64,000 nucleotides of DNA from Streptomyces sp. V2I9 (GTDB taxonomy: Bacteria; Actinomycetota; Actinomycetes; Streptomycetales; Streptomycetaceae), in the NCBI RefSeq assembly GCF_030817475.1, contig NZ_JAUSZJ010000002.1, forward strand, positions 1,417,501 through 1,481,500, in the 5' to 3' direction. Made by a program: the position numbers and the translations under genes. Below the pieces are notes generated by a model. That model worked only from the letters and a program-made list of their open reading frames with translations, ran no database searches and was not told the DNA's origin. This document shows, one piece after another, positions 10,799-22,938 of this stretch. Each line of letters opens with the position of its first letter. The stretch's first letter is position 1.

Positions 10799-10804
10799 TA
10801 GACT
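10799..10804 (+). promoter_or_regulatory. Candidate -10 box of the PASTA kinase (leaderless)
   Basis: TAGACT, 6 nt before the GTG at 10811, with no Shine-Dalgarno sequence between. Confidence 0.4.
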
Positions 10805-10810
10805 CTCGGG

Positions 10811-12736
10811 GTGGACACGACCCTCCAGGACCCTCTCGTCGGGCAGCTGCTCGACGGCCGGTATCGCATTGAGGCGCGCATCGCCGTCGGCGGGATGGCC
10901 ACGGTCTACCGGGCCGTGGACACCCGCCTGGACCGGGTGCTCGCCCTCAAGGTGATGCACCCGGCGCTCGCCACCGACGTCTCCTTCGTCGAGCGCTTCA
11001 TCCGGGAGGCCAAGTCGGTGGCGCGCCTCGCGCACCCCAACGTGGTCGCGGTCTTCGACCAGGGCGCCCAGGGGGCGTACGTCTACCTGGCGATGGAATA
11101 CGTGGCGGGCTGCACCCTGCGGGACGTGCTGCGCGAGCGCGGGGCCCTGCGGCCACGGGCCGCGCTGGACATCCTGGAGCCGGTCCTCGCCGCGCTCGGG
11201 GCGGCGCACCGGGCGGGGTTCGTGCACCGCGACATGAAGCCGGAGAACGTCCTGATCGGGGACGACGGCCGGGTGAAGGTCGCCGACTTCGGCCTGGTCA
11301 GGGCGGTGGGCACGGCCACGGACACCACCGGTTCGCTGCTGGGCACCGTGTCGTACCTCGCCCCCGAGCAGATCGAGCACGGTTCGGCCGACACCCGCAG
11401 TGACGTGTACGCCTGCGGCGTCGTGCTGTACGAGATGCTGACCGGCGCCAAGCCGCACACCGGTGAGAACGCCGCCCAGGTCATCTACCAGCACCTCAAC
11501 TCCGACGTCCCGCCCCCCTCCGCCGTCGTGCCCGGGCTCCCGGTCGCGCTGGACAGCCTGGTGGCGAGCGCGACCGCCCGCAATCCCGAGGTGCGCCCGC
11601 ACGACGCGGTGCTGCTGCTGGCCGAGGCCCGTGAGGCCCGCGCCGGGATGACCGGGGCCGAGCTGGACGCCGTACCGCCGCAGGCGCTGTCGGACACGCA
11701 TGACGGCGCGGACGACCGCACGAGCGTGATCCCCCGCGCCCTCCCGGCGGACGACGCCGGGGCCGTGCACCGCACCAGCCGCCTGGAGACGCCGCCCGCG
11801 GGGCCCGCCCCCCGGCGACCGCTCCTGCGGCGCGGCCCGTTCGGCGGGGCGCACCGCACGCTGATCCTGGTGCTCACCGCCGTCCTGCTGACGCTGGGCA
11901 TCGGCACAGGTGTCTGGTACATCAACTCCGGGCAGTTCACCCGGGTGCCCTCGCTGCTCGGCCAGACCCAGCAGGAGGCCGAGCGGCGGATCGCCGGGGC
12001 CGGGCTCGACCTCCGGGGCGTGGACCGGGTCTTCAGCGACAGCGTCGAGCGGGGTGCGGTCGTGCGCAGCGACCCCGCGCCGGGCGACCGCATCCGGGGC
12101 AACGGTTCGGTGAAGCTCGTGATCTCCCGAGGCCCTGAGATCGTGCGGGTGCCCGACGTGGTGGGCAGCTCCCTCGCGGACGCCCGGCGCTCCCTGAAGA
12201 AGGTGGGCCTCGCGCCCGGCATGGTGACCAGGGAGTTCAGCGAGGACGTGGCGCGCGGCGAGGTGGTCCGCACGGACCCCCGCGCGGGCACCGACCGCAC
12301 CCCGGACACGGCCGTGGCGCTCGTCGTCAGCAAGGGCGCCCCGATCGACGTCCCGGACGTCACCGGGCTCTCCGTCCAGGATGCCACCGCCGAGCTGGAG
12401 GCCGAGGGGCTCAGGGCCGAGGTGCTGCCCGGCCGGGTTCACTCCCCCGAGGCGAAGGGCGACATCGCCGAGCAGTCCCCCGGCGAGGGGACCGAGGCCG
12501 CCGAGGGCGACACGATCGAGCTGACCGTCTCCAAGGGCCCCCGCATGCTGGACGTCCCGGACGTCACCGGCCGGAACGTCGACGAGGCGCGGAGCACCCT
12601 GGAGGAGGCCGGCTTCGAGGTGGAGGTCGACCGTCCGTTCCTCTCCTTCAGCGACACGATCGCGGACCAGTCCGTGGACGGCGGCGAGCAGGCCCCCGAG
12701 GGGTCCACGATCACCATCAGGACCAAGGGGCTCTAG
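10811..12736 (+). CDS. Transmembrane Ser/Thr protein kinase with four PASTA repeats
   Basis: A 641-residue kinase. The cytosolic domain has the glycine loop IAVGGMATV (24-32), Lys47 in LALKVM, catalytic HRDMKPEN (~140), DFG (~158) and the activation segment through SYLAPEQ. One membrane helix (TLILVLTAVLLTLGIGTGVW, ~350-373) is followed by four extracellular PASTA units, each beginning with a VPS/VPD motif (RVPSLLGQT, RVPDVVGSS, DVPDVTGLS, DVPDVTGRN), which bind peptidoglycan or lipid II fragments. Its position corresponds to pknL in Mycobacterium, and I believe the Streptomyces coelicolor counterpart is PkaF (recalled, not checked). It likely links cell-wall state to phosphorylation. endonuclease IV follows 6 nt later. 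Confidence 0.93.
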   Translation: MDTTLQDPLVGQLLDGRYRIEARIAVGGMATVYRAVDTRLDRVLALKVMHPALATDVSFVERFIREAKSVARLAHPNVVAVFDQGAQGAYVYLAMEYVAGCTLRDVLRERGALRPRAALDILEPVLAALGAAHRAGFVHRDMKPENVLIGDDGRVKVADFGLVRAVGTATDTTGSLLGTVSYLAPEQIEHGSADTRSDVYACGVVLYEMLTGAKPHTGENAAQVIYQHLNSDVPPPSAVVPGLPVALDSLVASATARNPEVRPHDAVLLLAEAREARAGMTGAELDAVPPQALSDTHDGADDRTSVIPRALPADDAGAVHRTSRLETPPAGPAPRRPLLRRGPFGGAHRTLILVLTAVLLTLGIGTGVWYINSGQFTRVPSLLGQTQQEAERRIAGAGLDLRGVDRVFSDSVERGAVVRSDPAPGDRIRGNGSVKLVISRGPEIVRVPDVVGSSLADARRSLKKVGLAPGMVTREFSEDVARGEVVRTDPRAGTDRTPDTAVALVVSKGAPIDVPDVTGLSVQDATAELEAEGLRAEVLPGRVHSPEAKGDIAEQSPGEGTEAAEGDTIELTVSKGPRMLDVPDVTGRNVDEARSTLEEAGFEVEVDRPFLSFSDTIADQSVDGGEQAPEGSTITIRTKGL

Positions 12737-12742
12737 AACCAC

Positions 12743-13615
12743 ATGCACACCCCGCGCAACCCGGTGGGCGGCCACGTCCCGGTGGCCGGCGGCCTCGCCA
12801 AGGTCGGCCTGGAGTACGCCCGCGAGCTGGCGGCGGAGACCGTGCAGGTCTTCGTGGCCAACCCGCGCGGCTGGGCGACGCCCGCCGGGAACCCGGTACA
12901 GGACGAGCTGTTCCGCGCCGGGTGCGCGGCCGCCTCGATCCCCGCGTACGTGCACGCCCCGTACCTGATCAACTTCGGCTCGCACACCGGGGCCACGGTG
13001 GAGAAGTCCGTGGACTCCCTGCGCCACTCACTGCGGCGGGCACGGGAGATCGGCGCGCTGGGCGTGGTGGTGCACACCGGTTCCGCGACCGGCGGGCGGC
13101 CGCGCGCGGAGGCGCTGGCCCAGGTGCGGGAGTACATGCTCCCGCTGCTGGACGAGCTGACCCGTGACGACGACCCGGATCTGCTGCTGGAGTCGACGGC
13201 CGGCCAGGGCTCCTCGCTCTGCTCGCGGACCTGGGACTTCGGGCCGTACTTCGAGGCGCTGGACTCCCACCCGAAGCTGGGGATCTGTCTGGACACCTGC
13301 CACATCTACGCGGCGGGCCACGATCTGACCGGCCCGTCGGGTATGCGGCAGACGCTGGACCTGCTGGTGGAGACGGTCGGCGCGGGACGGCTGAAGCTGA
13401 TCCACGCCAACGACTCCAAGGACGTCGTGGGCGCCCACAAGGACCGCCACGAGAACATCGGGGCCGGTCACATCGGGGCGGAGCCCTTCGGCCAGCTGTT
13501 CGCGCATCCGGCGACCGAGGGCGTACCGCTGATCATCGAGACGCCCGGCGGCAGGGAGGGGCACGCGGCGGACGTGGCCCGCCTGAAGGAGCTGCGCGGC
13601 GCACCCCGGCCGTAG
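12743..13615 (+). CDS. nfo: Endonuclease IV (AP endonuclease), Zn-dependent TIM barrel
   Basis: Cleaves DNA at abasic sites in base-excision repair. A 290-residue protein with metal ligands in AYVHAPYLINFG, GVVVHTGSATG, LLLESTAGQG, GICLDTCHIYAAGHD, LIHANDSKDVVGA-KDRHENIGAGHIG and PLIIETPGG. The ATG at 12743 follows the kinase stop by 6 nt, so it is probably co-transcribed. Relatives usually begin close to this point (NPVGGHVPVAGGL). Confidence 0.93.
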   Translation: MHTPRNPVGGHVPVAGGLAKVGLEYARELAAETVQVFVANPRGWATPAGNPVQDELFRAGCAAASIPAYVHAPYLINFGSHTGATVEKSVDSLRHSLRRAREIGALGVVVHTGSATGGRPRAEALAQVREYMLPLLDELTRDDDPDLLLESTAGQGSSLCSRTWDFGPYFEALDSHPKLGICLDTCHIYAAGHDLTGPSGMRQTLDLLVETVGAGRLKLIHANDSKDVVGAHKDRHENIGAGHIGAEPFGQLFAHPATEGVPLIIETPGGREGHAADVARLKELRGAPRP

Positions 13616-13618
13616 GGG

Positions 13619-14251
13619 CTACAGCTCGGGGCCGTCCCCGGGTTCTTCCTGGTAGGAGTAGCGCTGCTCGGACCACGGGTCACCGATGTTGTGGTAGCCC
13701 CGTTCCTCCCAGAAGCCGCGCCGGTCGGTGGTCATGTACTCGATGCCCCGGACCCATTTCGGGCCCTTCCACGCGTACAGGTGCGGGACGACGAGGCGGA
13801 GCGGGAAGCCGTGTTCGGCGGTGAGGAGTTCGCCGTCCTTGTGGGTGGCGAAGAGGGTGCCGTCGGCGGCGAAGTCGGCCATGCGCAGATTCGACGAGAA
13901 GCCGTATTCGGCCCAGACCATCACATGGGTGGCCTCGGGGGCGGGCGGCGCCAGTTCCAGGACCGTGCGGGCGGGAACGCCGCCCCATTCCGCGCCGAGC
14001 ATGCTGAACTTCGTCACGCAGTGCAGGTCGGCGACGACCGAGGAGAACGGCAGCGCCGTGAATTCCTGGTGGTCCCAGCAGTGTTTGCCGCCGTCGGCGG
14101 TGGCCCCGAAGACCCGGAACTCCCAGCGGTCGGGCTTGAACTTGGGAACGGGCCCGTAATGGGTGACCGGCCATCCGCGCTGCAGTCGCTGTCCCGGCGG
14201 AAGCTCCGACTGTTCTGCTGCGCGGTTCTCCCGGCTTTCCGGCTGACCCAT
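13619..14251 (-). CDS. Sulfite oxidase-like molybdopterin-dependent oxidoreductase
   Basis: A 210-residue protein with the sulfite-oxidase fold core. The Mo-binding cysteine is in VADLHCVTKFSMLG; MVWAEYGFSSNLRM and LRLVVPHLYAWKGPKWVRGIE form the cofactor pocket. It lacks a signal peptide and a dimerisation domain, so it is a cytosolic, single-domain YedY/YuiH-type protein. Substrate unknown. It converges on the endonuclease IV gene with a 3-nt gap. Confidence 0.88.
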   Translation of the reverse strand: MGQPESRENRAAEQSELPPGQRLQRGWPVTHYGPVPKFKPDRWEFRVFGATADGGKHCWDHQEFTALPFSSVVADLHCVTKFSMLGAEWGGVPARTVLELAPPAPEATHVMVWAEYGFSSNLRMADFAADGTLFATHKDGELLTAEHGFPLRLVVPHLYAWKGPKWVRGIEYMTTDRRGFWEERGYHNIGDPWSEQRYSYQEEPGDGPEL

Positions 14252-14409
14252 GCCTCCATGGTGACAGACAGGCAGGGGTGGTCATGACCAGGGCGGACCA
14301 CCATCGGGGCAACTCGTACTAAGCGTGCACTTACTGGACGGTCGCTGAGCGCGGTGCGAGGATCTGGCCAACTCGCCAGTTCGATCACCGGTTGGAAGGA
14401 GCCTTTGCC

Positions 14410-14889
14410 ATGCAGGGCGACCCCGAGGTCCTTGAGTTTCTCAATGAGCAGCTGACTGCCGAATTGACCGCCATCAACCAGTACTTCCTGCACGCCAAGA
14501 TGCAGGACAACTTCGGATGGACCAAGCTCGCCAAGTACACCCGCGCCGAGTCCTTCGACGAGATGAAGCACGCCGAGATCCTCACCGACCGGATCCTGTT
14601 CCTGGAGGGGCTGCCGAACTACCAGCGGCTCTTCCATGTCCGGGTGGGGCAGACGGTCACCGAGATGTTCCAGGCGGACCGCCAGGTCGAGGTGGAGGCG
14701 ATCGACCGCCTCAAGCGGGGGATCGAGGTGATGCGCGCCAAGGGCGACATCACGTCGGCGAACATCTTCGAGTCGATCCTGGCGGACGAGGAGCACCACA
14801 TCGACTACCTCGACACACAGCTGGAGCTGGTCGAGAAGCTGGGTGAGCCGCTCTACATCGCGCAGCTGATCGAGCAGCCGGAGAGCTGA
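14410..14889 (+). CDS. bfr: Bacterioferritin (haem-containing iron storage)
   Basis: A 159-residue four-helix bundle. Ferroxidase ligands Glu18, Glu51 and His54, and the haem ligand Met52 in FDEMKHAE, align by number with E. coli Bfr, and DEEHHIDYLDTQ supplies the later Glu/His ligands. The ATG at 14410 is preceded by GGAAGGAG. It faces the bfd gene tail to tail (4 nt apart), and the pair stores and releases iron. Confidence 0.96.
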   Translation: MQGDPEVLEFLNEQLTAELTAINQYFLHAKMQDNFGWTKLAKYTRAESFDEMKHAEILTDRILFLEGLPNYQRLFHVRVGQTVTEMFQADRQVEVEAIDRLKRGIEVMRAKGDITSANIFESILADEEHHIDYLDTQLELVEKLGEPLYIAQLIEQPES

Positions 14890-14893
14890 GGGA

Positions 14894-15139
14894 TCAGGCC
14901 GCTTCCGGGAGGCGTACGTCCCCGGCCGCGCCGACGGTGGCGGGCTCCTGCCGCTGGTCGAGCAGCTCACGGCGGGCGCAGTCGCCCCGGCCGAGCAGTG
15001 CCTGGATACGGCGCACGCATCCACCGCAGTCGGTTCCGGCCTTGCAGGCGGAGGCGATCTGCCGGGGGGTGCAGGCTCCGGCGTCCGCATGCTTCTTGAC
15101 CTGGGCTTCCGTGACGCCGAAGCAGGAACAGACGTACAT
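14894..15139 (-). CDS. bfd: Bacterioferritin-associated ferredoxin, [2Fe-2S]
   Basis: An 81-residue protein. CSC near the N-terminus and CGGC about 33 residues later are the four Fe-S ligands of the Bfd/NifU-middle fold; it reduces ferric iron out of bacterioferritin. The ATG at 15139 (MYVCSC) is chosen because AGGGAGG ends 8 nt upstream. A GTG at 15148 would overlap that ribosome site. The C-terminal 30 residues are unlike short Bfd proteins. An iron box lies 51 nt upstream, so low iron should induce it. Confidence 0.93.
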   Translation of the reverse strand: MYVCSCFGVTEAQVKKHADAGACTPRQIASACKAGTDCGGCVRRIQALLGRGDCARRELLDQRQEPATVGAAGDVRLPEAA

Positions 15140-15189
15140 GCGGTTCACCTCCCTGCGGATCGGTCACGGGTGCCGTCCCGCTTCCACGG

Positions 15190-15208
15190 TGAGGCTAACC
15201 TAACCTTA
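15190..15208. promoter_or_regulatory. DmdR/IdeR-type iron box upstream of bfd
   Basis: TGAGGCTAACCTAACCTTA matches 14 of 19 positions of the DtxR-family consensus TTAGGTTAGGCTAACCTAA (consensus from memory). It is placed to repress bfd when ferrous iron is plentiful. Confidence 0.75.
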
Positions 15209-15244
15209 CCCGTCGCTCAACCGGCGTAAAAGGCCCGGAGACGA

Positions 15245-15281
15245 CTGTGGGGCACGGATCACATGGATCCGTGCCCCACAG
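15245..15281 (-). terminator. Terminator of the DAHP synthase gene, 16-bp perfect stem
   Basis: CTGTGGGGCACGGATC (15245-15260) pairs exactly with 15266-15281 around a 5-nt loop, 21 nt beyond the DAHP synthase stop. Confidence 0.85.
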
Positions 15282-15301
15282 GTGCGTATGCCGGGAATTC
15301 C

Positions 15302-18854
<3,553 letters not shown>

Positions 18855-18899
18855 GGAGCACGGCGGGGCTGTCGGAGGCGAGCTGTGCGACGAGGGGCG

Positions 18900-19895
18900 T
18901 CACTCCCTCGGCACGAGGACGTTCTCGCTGGAGCGGCGGGCCAGGTGGTCGGCGACGTTGGTGACGGTCGCGTCGATGATCTGGCCCACCGCGTCCTCGG
19001 TGTAGTACGCCTGGTGGGAGGTGACGATCACGTTGGGGAAGGTCACCAGCCTCGCCAGGGTGTCGTCGTCGATGCCCTCCAGGGACTTGTCGAGGAAGAA
19101 CAGCCCCGTCTCCGCCTCGTACACGTCGAGCCCGACGCCGAGGAAGCGGCCCGCGCGCAGTTCGGTGACCAGGGCTGCGGTGTCGATGAGACCGCCGCGG
19201 CTGGAATTGACGAGGATCGCGTCGTCCTTCATCGCCTTCAGGGCGGCCGCGTCGATGAGGTGCCGGGTGGCGGGGAGCAGCGGTACGTGCAGGCTGATCA
19301 GGTCGGCCTCGGCGAGCAGCCGCTCCTTCGCCACGTACTCCATGCCCAGCTCGGCGCAGGCCGGGTTCTCCGCCACGTCCCAGCCGAGCAGCTTCATGCC
19401 GAAGCCGTGGGCGATGCGGGTGAAGGCCTCACCGATCTTGCCGGTGCCGAGCACCCCGGCGGTCCGGCCGCGCATGTCCCGGCCGAGCAGCCCGTCGAGG
19501 CGGAAGTCGAAGTCGCGGGTGCGGCTCGCGGCGCGGATGACGCGCCGGTTGACGGCCAGGGCGAGCGTCCAGGCGAACTCGGCGACCGAGTACGGCGAGT
19601 AGGACGAGACCCGCGCGACGCGCAGGCCGAGCCGCTCGGCGACGTCCAGGTCGATGTTGTTGAAGCCGGTGGAACGCTGGGCGATCATCCGCGTGCCGCC
19701 GGCGGCGAGCGTCCGCAGCACCGGGGCGCTCAGGTCGGCGTTGACGCTCGTGGAGATGACCTCGTAGCCGGCCGCGATGGGGGCGGTGTCCCGGTTGAGG
19801 AAGACGTCCAGGCAGCGGACCTCGTGGAGTCCCGCGAACGCCTTCTCGATCAGGGGCTTCTCGTCGGACTGCACACCGAAGGCCAGGACTTCCAC
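18900..19895 (-). CDS. ldhA: D-isomer 2-hydroxyacid dehydrogenase, D-lactate dehydrogenase type
   Basis: NAD-dependent reduction of pyruvate to D-lactate is the likely reaction. A 331-residue protein. The NAD motif GVLGTGKIGEAFTRIAHGFG lies near residue 152; substrate Arg in LVNSSRGGLIDT; catalytic Glu in DVYEAETGLFF; catalytic His in VIVTSHQAYYTEDA. SSYSPYSVAEF is typical of fermentative LdhA. Other family members (2-ketoacid reductases) cannot be excluded. Monocistronic as far as can be seen. Confidence 0.88.
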   Translation of the reverse strand: MEVLAFGVQSDEKPLIEKAFAGLHEVRCLDVFLNRDTAPIAAGYEVISTSVNADLSAPVLRTLAAGGTRMIAQRSTGFNNIDLDVAERLGLRVARVSSYSPYSVAEFAWTLALAVNRRVIRAASRTRDFDFRLDGLLGRDMRGRTAGVLGTGKIGEAFTRIAHGFGMKLLGWDVAENPACAELGMEYVAKERLLAEADLISLHVPLLPATRHLIDAAALKAMKDDAILVNSSRGGLIDTAALVTELRAGRFLGVGLDVYEAETGLFFLDKSLEGIDDDTLARLVTFPNVIVTSHQAYYTEDAVGQIIDATVTNVADHLARRSSENVLVPRE

Positions 19896-19974
19896 GGGGT
19901 CTCCCGATCCGGAACTGTGCGCGGGCAGGGCCGTACACGCGCGAATATACGGCCCCGCCCCCGAGCCCGCCTGG

Positions 19975-20688
19975 TCAGACGTCGTCGAGGCCGCGCTCGA
20001 TGGCGTACCGCACCAGCTCCACCCGGTTGTGCAGCTGGAGCTTGCCGAGGGTGTTCTGCACGTGGTTCTGGACGGTGCGGTGGGAGATGACCAGGCGCTC
20101 GGCGATCTGCTTGTACGAGAGTCCCTTGGCGACCAGCCGCAGCACCTCGGTCTCCCGCTCGGTGAGCTGCGGGGCCTTGGGCTCGTTCGACGCGGCGGGG
20201 GCGGGGTCGGAGGCGAGCCGGCGGTACTCGCCGAGGACGAGGCCCGCCAGCCCCGGGGTGAAGACGGGGTCCCCGGCGGCGGTGGAGCGGACGGCCTCGA
20301 CCAGCTCGCGGGTGGAGGCGGACTTCAGCAGATAGCCGGTGGCCCCGGACTTCACGGCCTCCAGGACGTCGGCGTGCTCGCCGCTGGCGGAGAGGACCAG
20401 GACCCGCAGGCCCGGAAGGGCGCCGACCAGCTCCTTGCAGACCCGGGCTCCGGGCATGCCGGGGAGGTTCAGGTCGAGGACGAGGACGTCCGGGCCCACG
20501 GCCCCCGCCCGGCGGACGGCGCCCGGCCCGTCGCCTGCGGTGGCGACCACGTCGAAGCCGGACTCGGTCAGATCGCGGGCGACCGCGTCGCGCCACATCG
20601 GATGGTCGTCGACGACCATGACCCTGATGGGCCGGCCGCCGGCCCCCTGCTCGTCCTGTGCTGTGTTTGCTGCGTTCCGCGTACTCAT
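19975..20688 (-). CDS. NarL/LuxR-type response regulator
   Basis: A 237-residue protein. The receiver domain has VMVVDDHPMWRDAV, phospho-acceptor Asp in DVLVLDLNLPGMPG, and conserved Lys in GATGYLLKSASTREL. The C-terminal LuxR helix-turn-helix is LTERETEVLRLVAKGLSYKQIAERLVISHRTVQNHVQN (split motif). The ATG at 20688 overlaps the kinase stop by 4 nt (ATGA), so the pair is translationally coupled. The N-terminal 20 residues are an unstructured extension. Confidence 0.95.
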   Translation of the reverse strand: MSTRNAANTAQDEQGAGGRPIRVMVVDDHPMWRDAVARDLTESGFDVVATAGDGPGAVRRAGAVGPDVLVLDLNLPGMPGARVCKELVGALPGLRVLVLSASGEHADVLEAVKSGATGYLLKSASTRELVEAVRSTAAGDPVFTPGLAGLVLGEYRRLASDPAPAASNEPKAPQLTERETEVLRLVAKGLSYKQIAERLVISHRTVQNHVQNTLGKLQLHNRVELVRYAIERGLDDV

Positions 20689-21923
20689 CGGGCCGATCCT
20701 GCCTTCCCCCGGTGAACCTTCGGTGCTCTGGGAACCTTCAACTCGACCTCGCAGCCCTGTCCGGGCACCGAGATCAGCTCTGCCGTGCCGCCCAGGTCGC
20801 GCAGCCGGCCCCGGATGGAGAGCGCCACCCCGAGCCGTCCCTCGCCCTCGGCCTGGGCGAGCCGCCCCTCCGGGATGCCGGGACCGTCGTCCCGGACGGT
20901 GACGATCACCTCGTCCGGCTCGTCCTCGACCAGGATCCACGCCCGGGCGTCCGGCCCCGCGTGCACCCGGACATTGTCCAGGGCGGCGCTGACGGCGGCG
21001 GCCAGCTCCCGCGCCGAGGCGGCGGGGAGCAGCACCGGGGTGCCCGGCTCGGCGAAGCTCGTACGGGCTGCGGCGTGCGGGGCGAGCAGGGCGCGCAGAT
21101 CACAGGCGGCCTCGTCGCCGGGGCCGTCGTCCTCGTCGTCCTCGACCGTGCGGACCACGGCCCCGTCGGCGGCGTCCTCGGAGACCCGCGTGGGGGGCAC
21201 CAGACCGCTGGAGACCAGGGTGCGCAGGGCGACCTCCTGCTCCCCGGCGAGCCGCCCCAGCTCGGCCGCCTCGCCGCCGATCGCGGTGCCCCTGCGCTGC
21301 ACCATGGCGAGAACCTGGAGCACGCTGTCGTGGATGTCGCGGGCGAGCCGTTCGCGTTCGCGGGTGGCGGCCTCGATCTCCAGTGCGCGGGCCAGGGTGC
21401 GCTCACTGGCGCGGGCGACCTCGACGACGTAGCCGATGGCGATGGAGGCGACCCAGACCAGCAGGACGTTGTGGAAGGTGTCCCGGCTGGGGTCGCCGCG
21501 CTGGATGATGTTGGCGGCGGCGACGAAGGTGGAGGCGAAGGCCGCCCACCGCCAGCCGCCCTTGATGGCGAAGGCGAGGACCGATCCCGCCGTCCAGATC
21601 GAGGGCAGCGTCGGTCCGTCGAACGTCTGGGAGTCGAGGTCGGCGAGCGGGGTGATCAGGATGCCGGCCAGCGCGACGACGAGGTCGGCGCCGAGGAAGC
21701 GTTTGGTGCAGTTGGCCGCCGAGCGGACCTTGGGCAGGGTGGCGATCGTCCAGACGACGAGGAAGCCGAGGTACGCTGCGGCCACCCAGGGCCGCTCGAA
21801 CTTGTCCCGCCCGAAGGCGGCGAGCAGCACCGCGTAGATCACGGTCAGCACGCGGTAACCCGTCAGCGCACGCCACAGCGGCAGCTCGACCGACATCCGT
21901 ACGACTCGCTCACGCTTGGCCAT
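20685..21923 (-). CDS. NarL-family sensor histidine kinase with DUF5931-type membrane sensor
   Basis: A 412-residue protein. Residues ~20-170 contain about five membrane helices (the MacS/DUF5931-like sensor region; TVIYAVLLAAFG, YLGFLVVWTIATL, LVVALAGILITPL, WVASIAIGYVVEV). The dimerisation box is RLARDIHDSVLQVLAMVQRRG with the phospho-His. The ATP-binding domain ends with VRDDGPGIPEGRL and GRLGVALSIRGRL. An acidic insert (VEDDEDDGPGDE) sits between them. It phosphorylates the overlapping response regulator. The signal is unknown. Confidence 0.94.
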   Translation of the reverse strand: MAKRERVVRMSVELPLWRALTGYRVLTVIYAVLLAAFGRDKFERPWVAAAYLGFLVVWTIATLPKVRSAANCTKRFLGADLVVALAGILITPLADLDSQTFDGPTLPSIWTAGSVLAFAIKGGWRWAAFASTFVAAANIIQRGDPSRDTFHNVLLVWVASIAIGYVVEVARASERTLARALEIEAATRERERLARDIHDSVLQVLAMVQRRGTAIGGEAAELGRLAGEQEVALRTLVSSGLVPPTRVSEDAADGAVVRTVEDDEDDGPGDEAACDLRALLAPHAAARTSFAEPGTPVLLPAASARELAAAVSAALDNVRVHAGPDARAWILVEDEPDEVIVTVRDDGPGIPEGRLAQAEGEGRLGVALSIRGRLRDLGGTAELISVPGQGCEVELKVPRAPKVHRGKAGSAR

Positions 21924-21953
21924 GGCACACCCCTCGGACGGTGGACGACGCGG

Positions 21954-22724
21954 TTACGCGCCGGACCGTTCCGTTCCGTTCTCGTCGCTCGCGGCCGCCT
22001 GCTTCCGCTCCCGCTTGGCCTCCTCGGCCTTGGCCTTCGCCTCGTCGGCGATCTGGCGCTTGGCGGCGGTGGCGTAGATGTCGACGTACTCCTGTCCGGA
22101 GAGCTTCATGATCTCGTACATGACCTCGTCGGTCACCGAGCGCAGGATGAAGCGGTCGCCGTCCATGCCCTGGTAGCGGCTGAAGTCGAGCGGCTTGCCG
22201 ATCCTGATGCCGGGGCGCATGAGCTTGGGCACCACCTGGCCGGGCGGCTGGATCTTCTCGGTGTCGATCATGGCGACCGGGATGACGGGCGCTCCGGTGG
22301 CCAGCGCGACCCTGGCCAGACCGCCGGGCTTGCCCCGGTAGAGGCGGCCGTCGGGCGAGCGGGTGCCCTCGGGGTAGATGCCGAAGAGGCCGCCGCTCTC
22401 GACGACCTGGATACCGGCCTTGATCGCCGCCTCGCCCGCGCCGCGCGCTCCGGAGCGGTCGACCGGGAGCTGGCCGACGCCCTTGAAGAAGGCAGCGGTG
22501 AGCTTGCCCTTGACGCCGGGGGCGGTGAAGTACTCGGCCTTGGCGATGAACGTGACCTTGCGGTCCAGTACGGCCGGGAGGAAGAACGAGTCGGAGAACG
22601 ACAGGTGGTTGCTCGCGAGGATCGCCGGACCGCGCTCGGGGATGTTCTCCAGGCCCTCCACCCACGGCCGGAAGGCGAGCTTCAGGGACCCGCCGATGGA
22701 GAACTTCATTGCGCCGTAGATCAA
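21954..22724 (-). CDS. plsC: 1-acylglycerol-3-phosphate O-acyltransferase (PlsC family)
   Basis: Second acylation of glycerol-3-phosphate in phospholipid synthesis. A 256-residue protein with catalytic HX4D in ILASNHLSFSDSFFLPA and the phosphate-binding LFGIYPEGTRSPDGRLYRGK. The C-terminal 35 residues are charged (EAKAKAEEAKRERKQ). The start is TTG at 22724: AGGAGG lies 8 nt upstream and decides it over the ATG 15 nt later. It follows the kinase/regulator pair on the same map side, with transcription running toward it being reversed only by a 30-nt gap upstream of the kinase gene. Confidence 0.93.
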   Translation of the reverse strand: MIYGAMKFSIGGSLKLAFRPWVEGLENIPERGPAILASNHLSFSDSFFLPAVLDRKVTFIAKAEYFTAPGVKGKLTAAFFKGVGQLPVDRSGARGAGEAAIKAGIQVVESGGLFGIYPEGTRSPDGRLYRGKPGGLARVALATGAPVIPVAMIDTEKIQPPGQVVPKLMRPGIRIGKPLDFSRYQGMDGDRFILRSVTDEVMYEIMKLSGQEYVDIYATAAKRQIADEAKAKAEEAKRERKQAAASDENGTERSGA

Positions 22725-22783
22725 CTCTGGTGCCTCCTGTGTGCTGTCCGTAGACCTTAGCCTGTGAGGCCGTCCCCGCCCCT

Positions 22784-22817
22784 GCCCGGTCCGGCCCCCG
22801 CCGGGGCCGGACCGGGC
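22784..22817. terminator. 15-bp perfect hairpin in a divergent intergenic region
   Basis: GCCCGGTCCGGCCCC (22784-22798) pairs with 22803-22817 over loop CGCC. It lies between two divergently transcribed genes (plsC starts at 22724, lipase at 22939), where no terminator is needed. It may end a short unannotated transcript or structure a 5' leader. Nothing else is seen in 22725-22938. Confidence 0.55.
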
Positions 22818-22938
22818 GCTTCACGGGGCCGTGACGGCCCTGGTCGGTGTCGGTCCGGTCGCGTACGGTGAAGTCATCCGTCAAGCACTCCCCCAGGTGC
22901 GTCCTCCCCCCGCCCCGTCCCACGAACAGGAGACCCTG

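Noticed and set aside
10733..13027. A 764-codon open frame on the minus strand
   Set aside because: Antisense to the PASTA kinase and endonuclease IV genes, with His/Arg/Gly-rich shadow composition and no domain.
14392..14410. Upstream TTG start for bacterioferritin
   Set aside because: The ribosome site overlaps it, and residue numbering of the haem and iron ligands fits the ATG at 14410.
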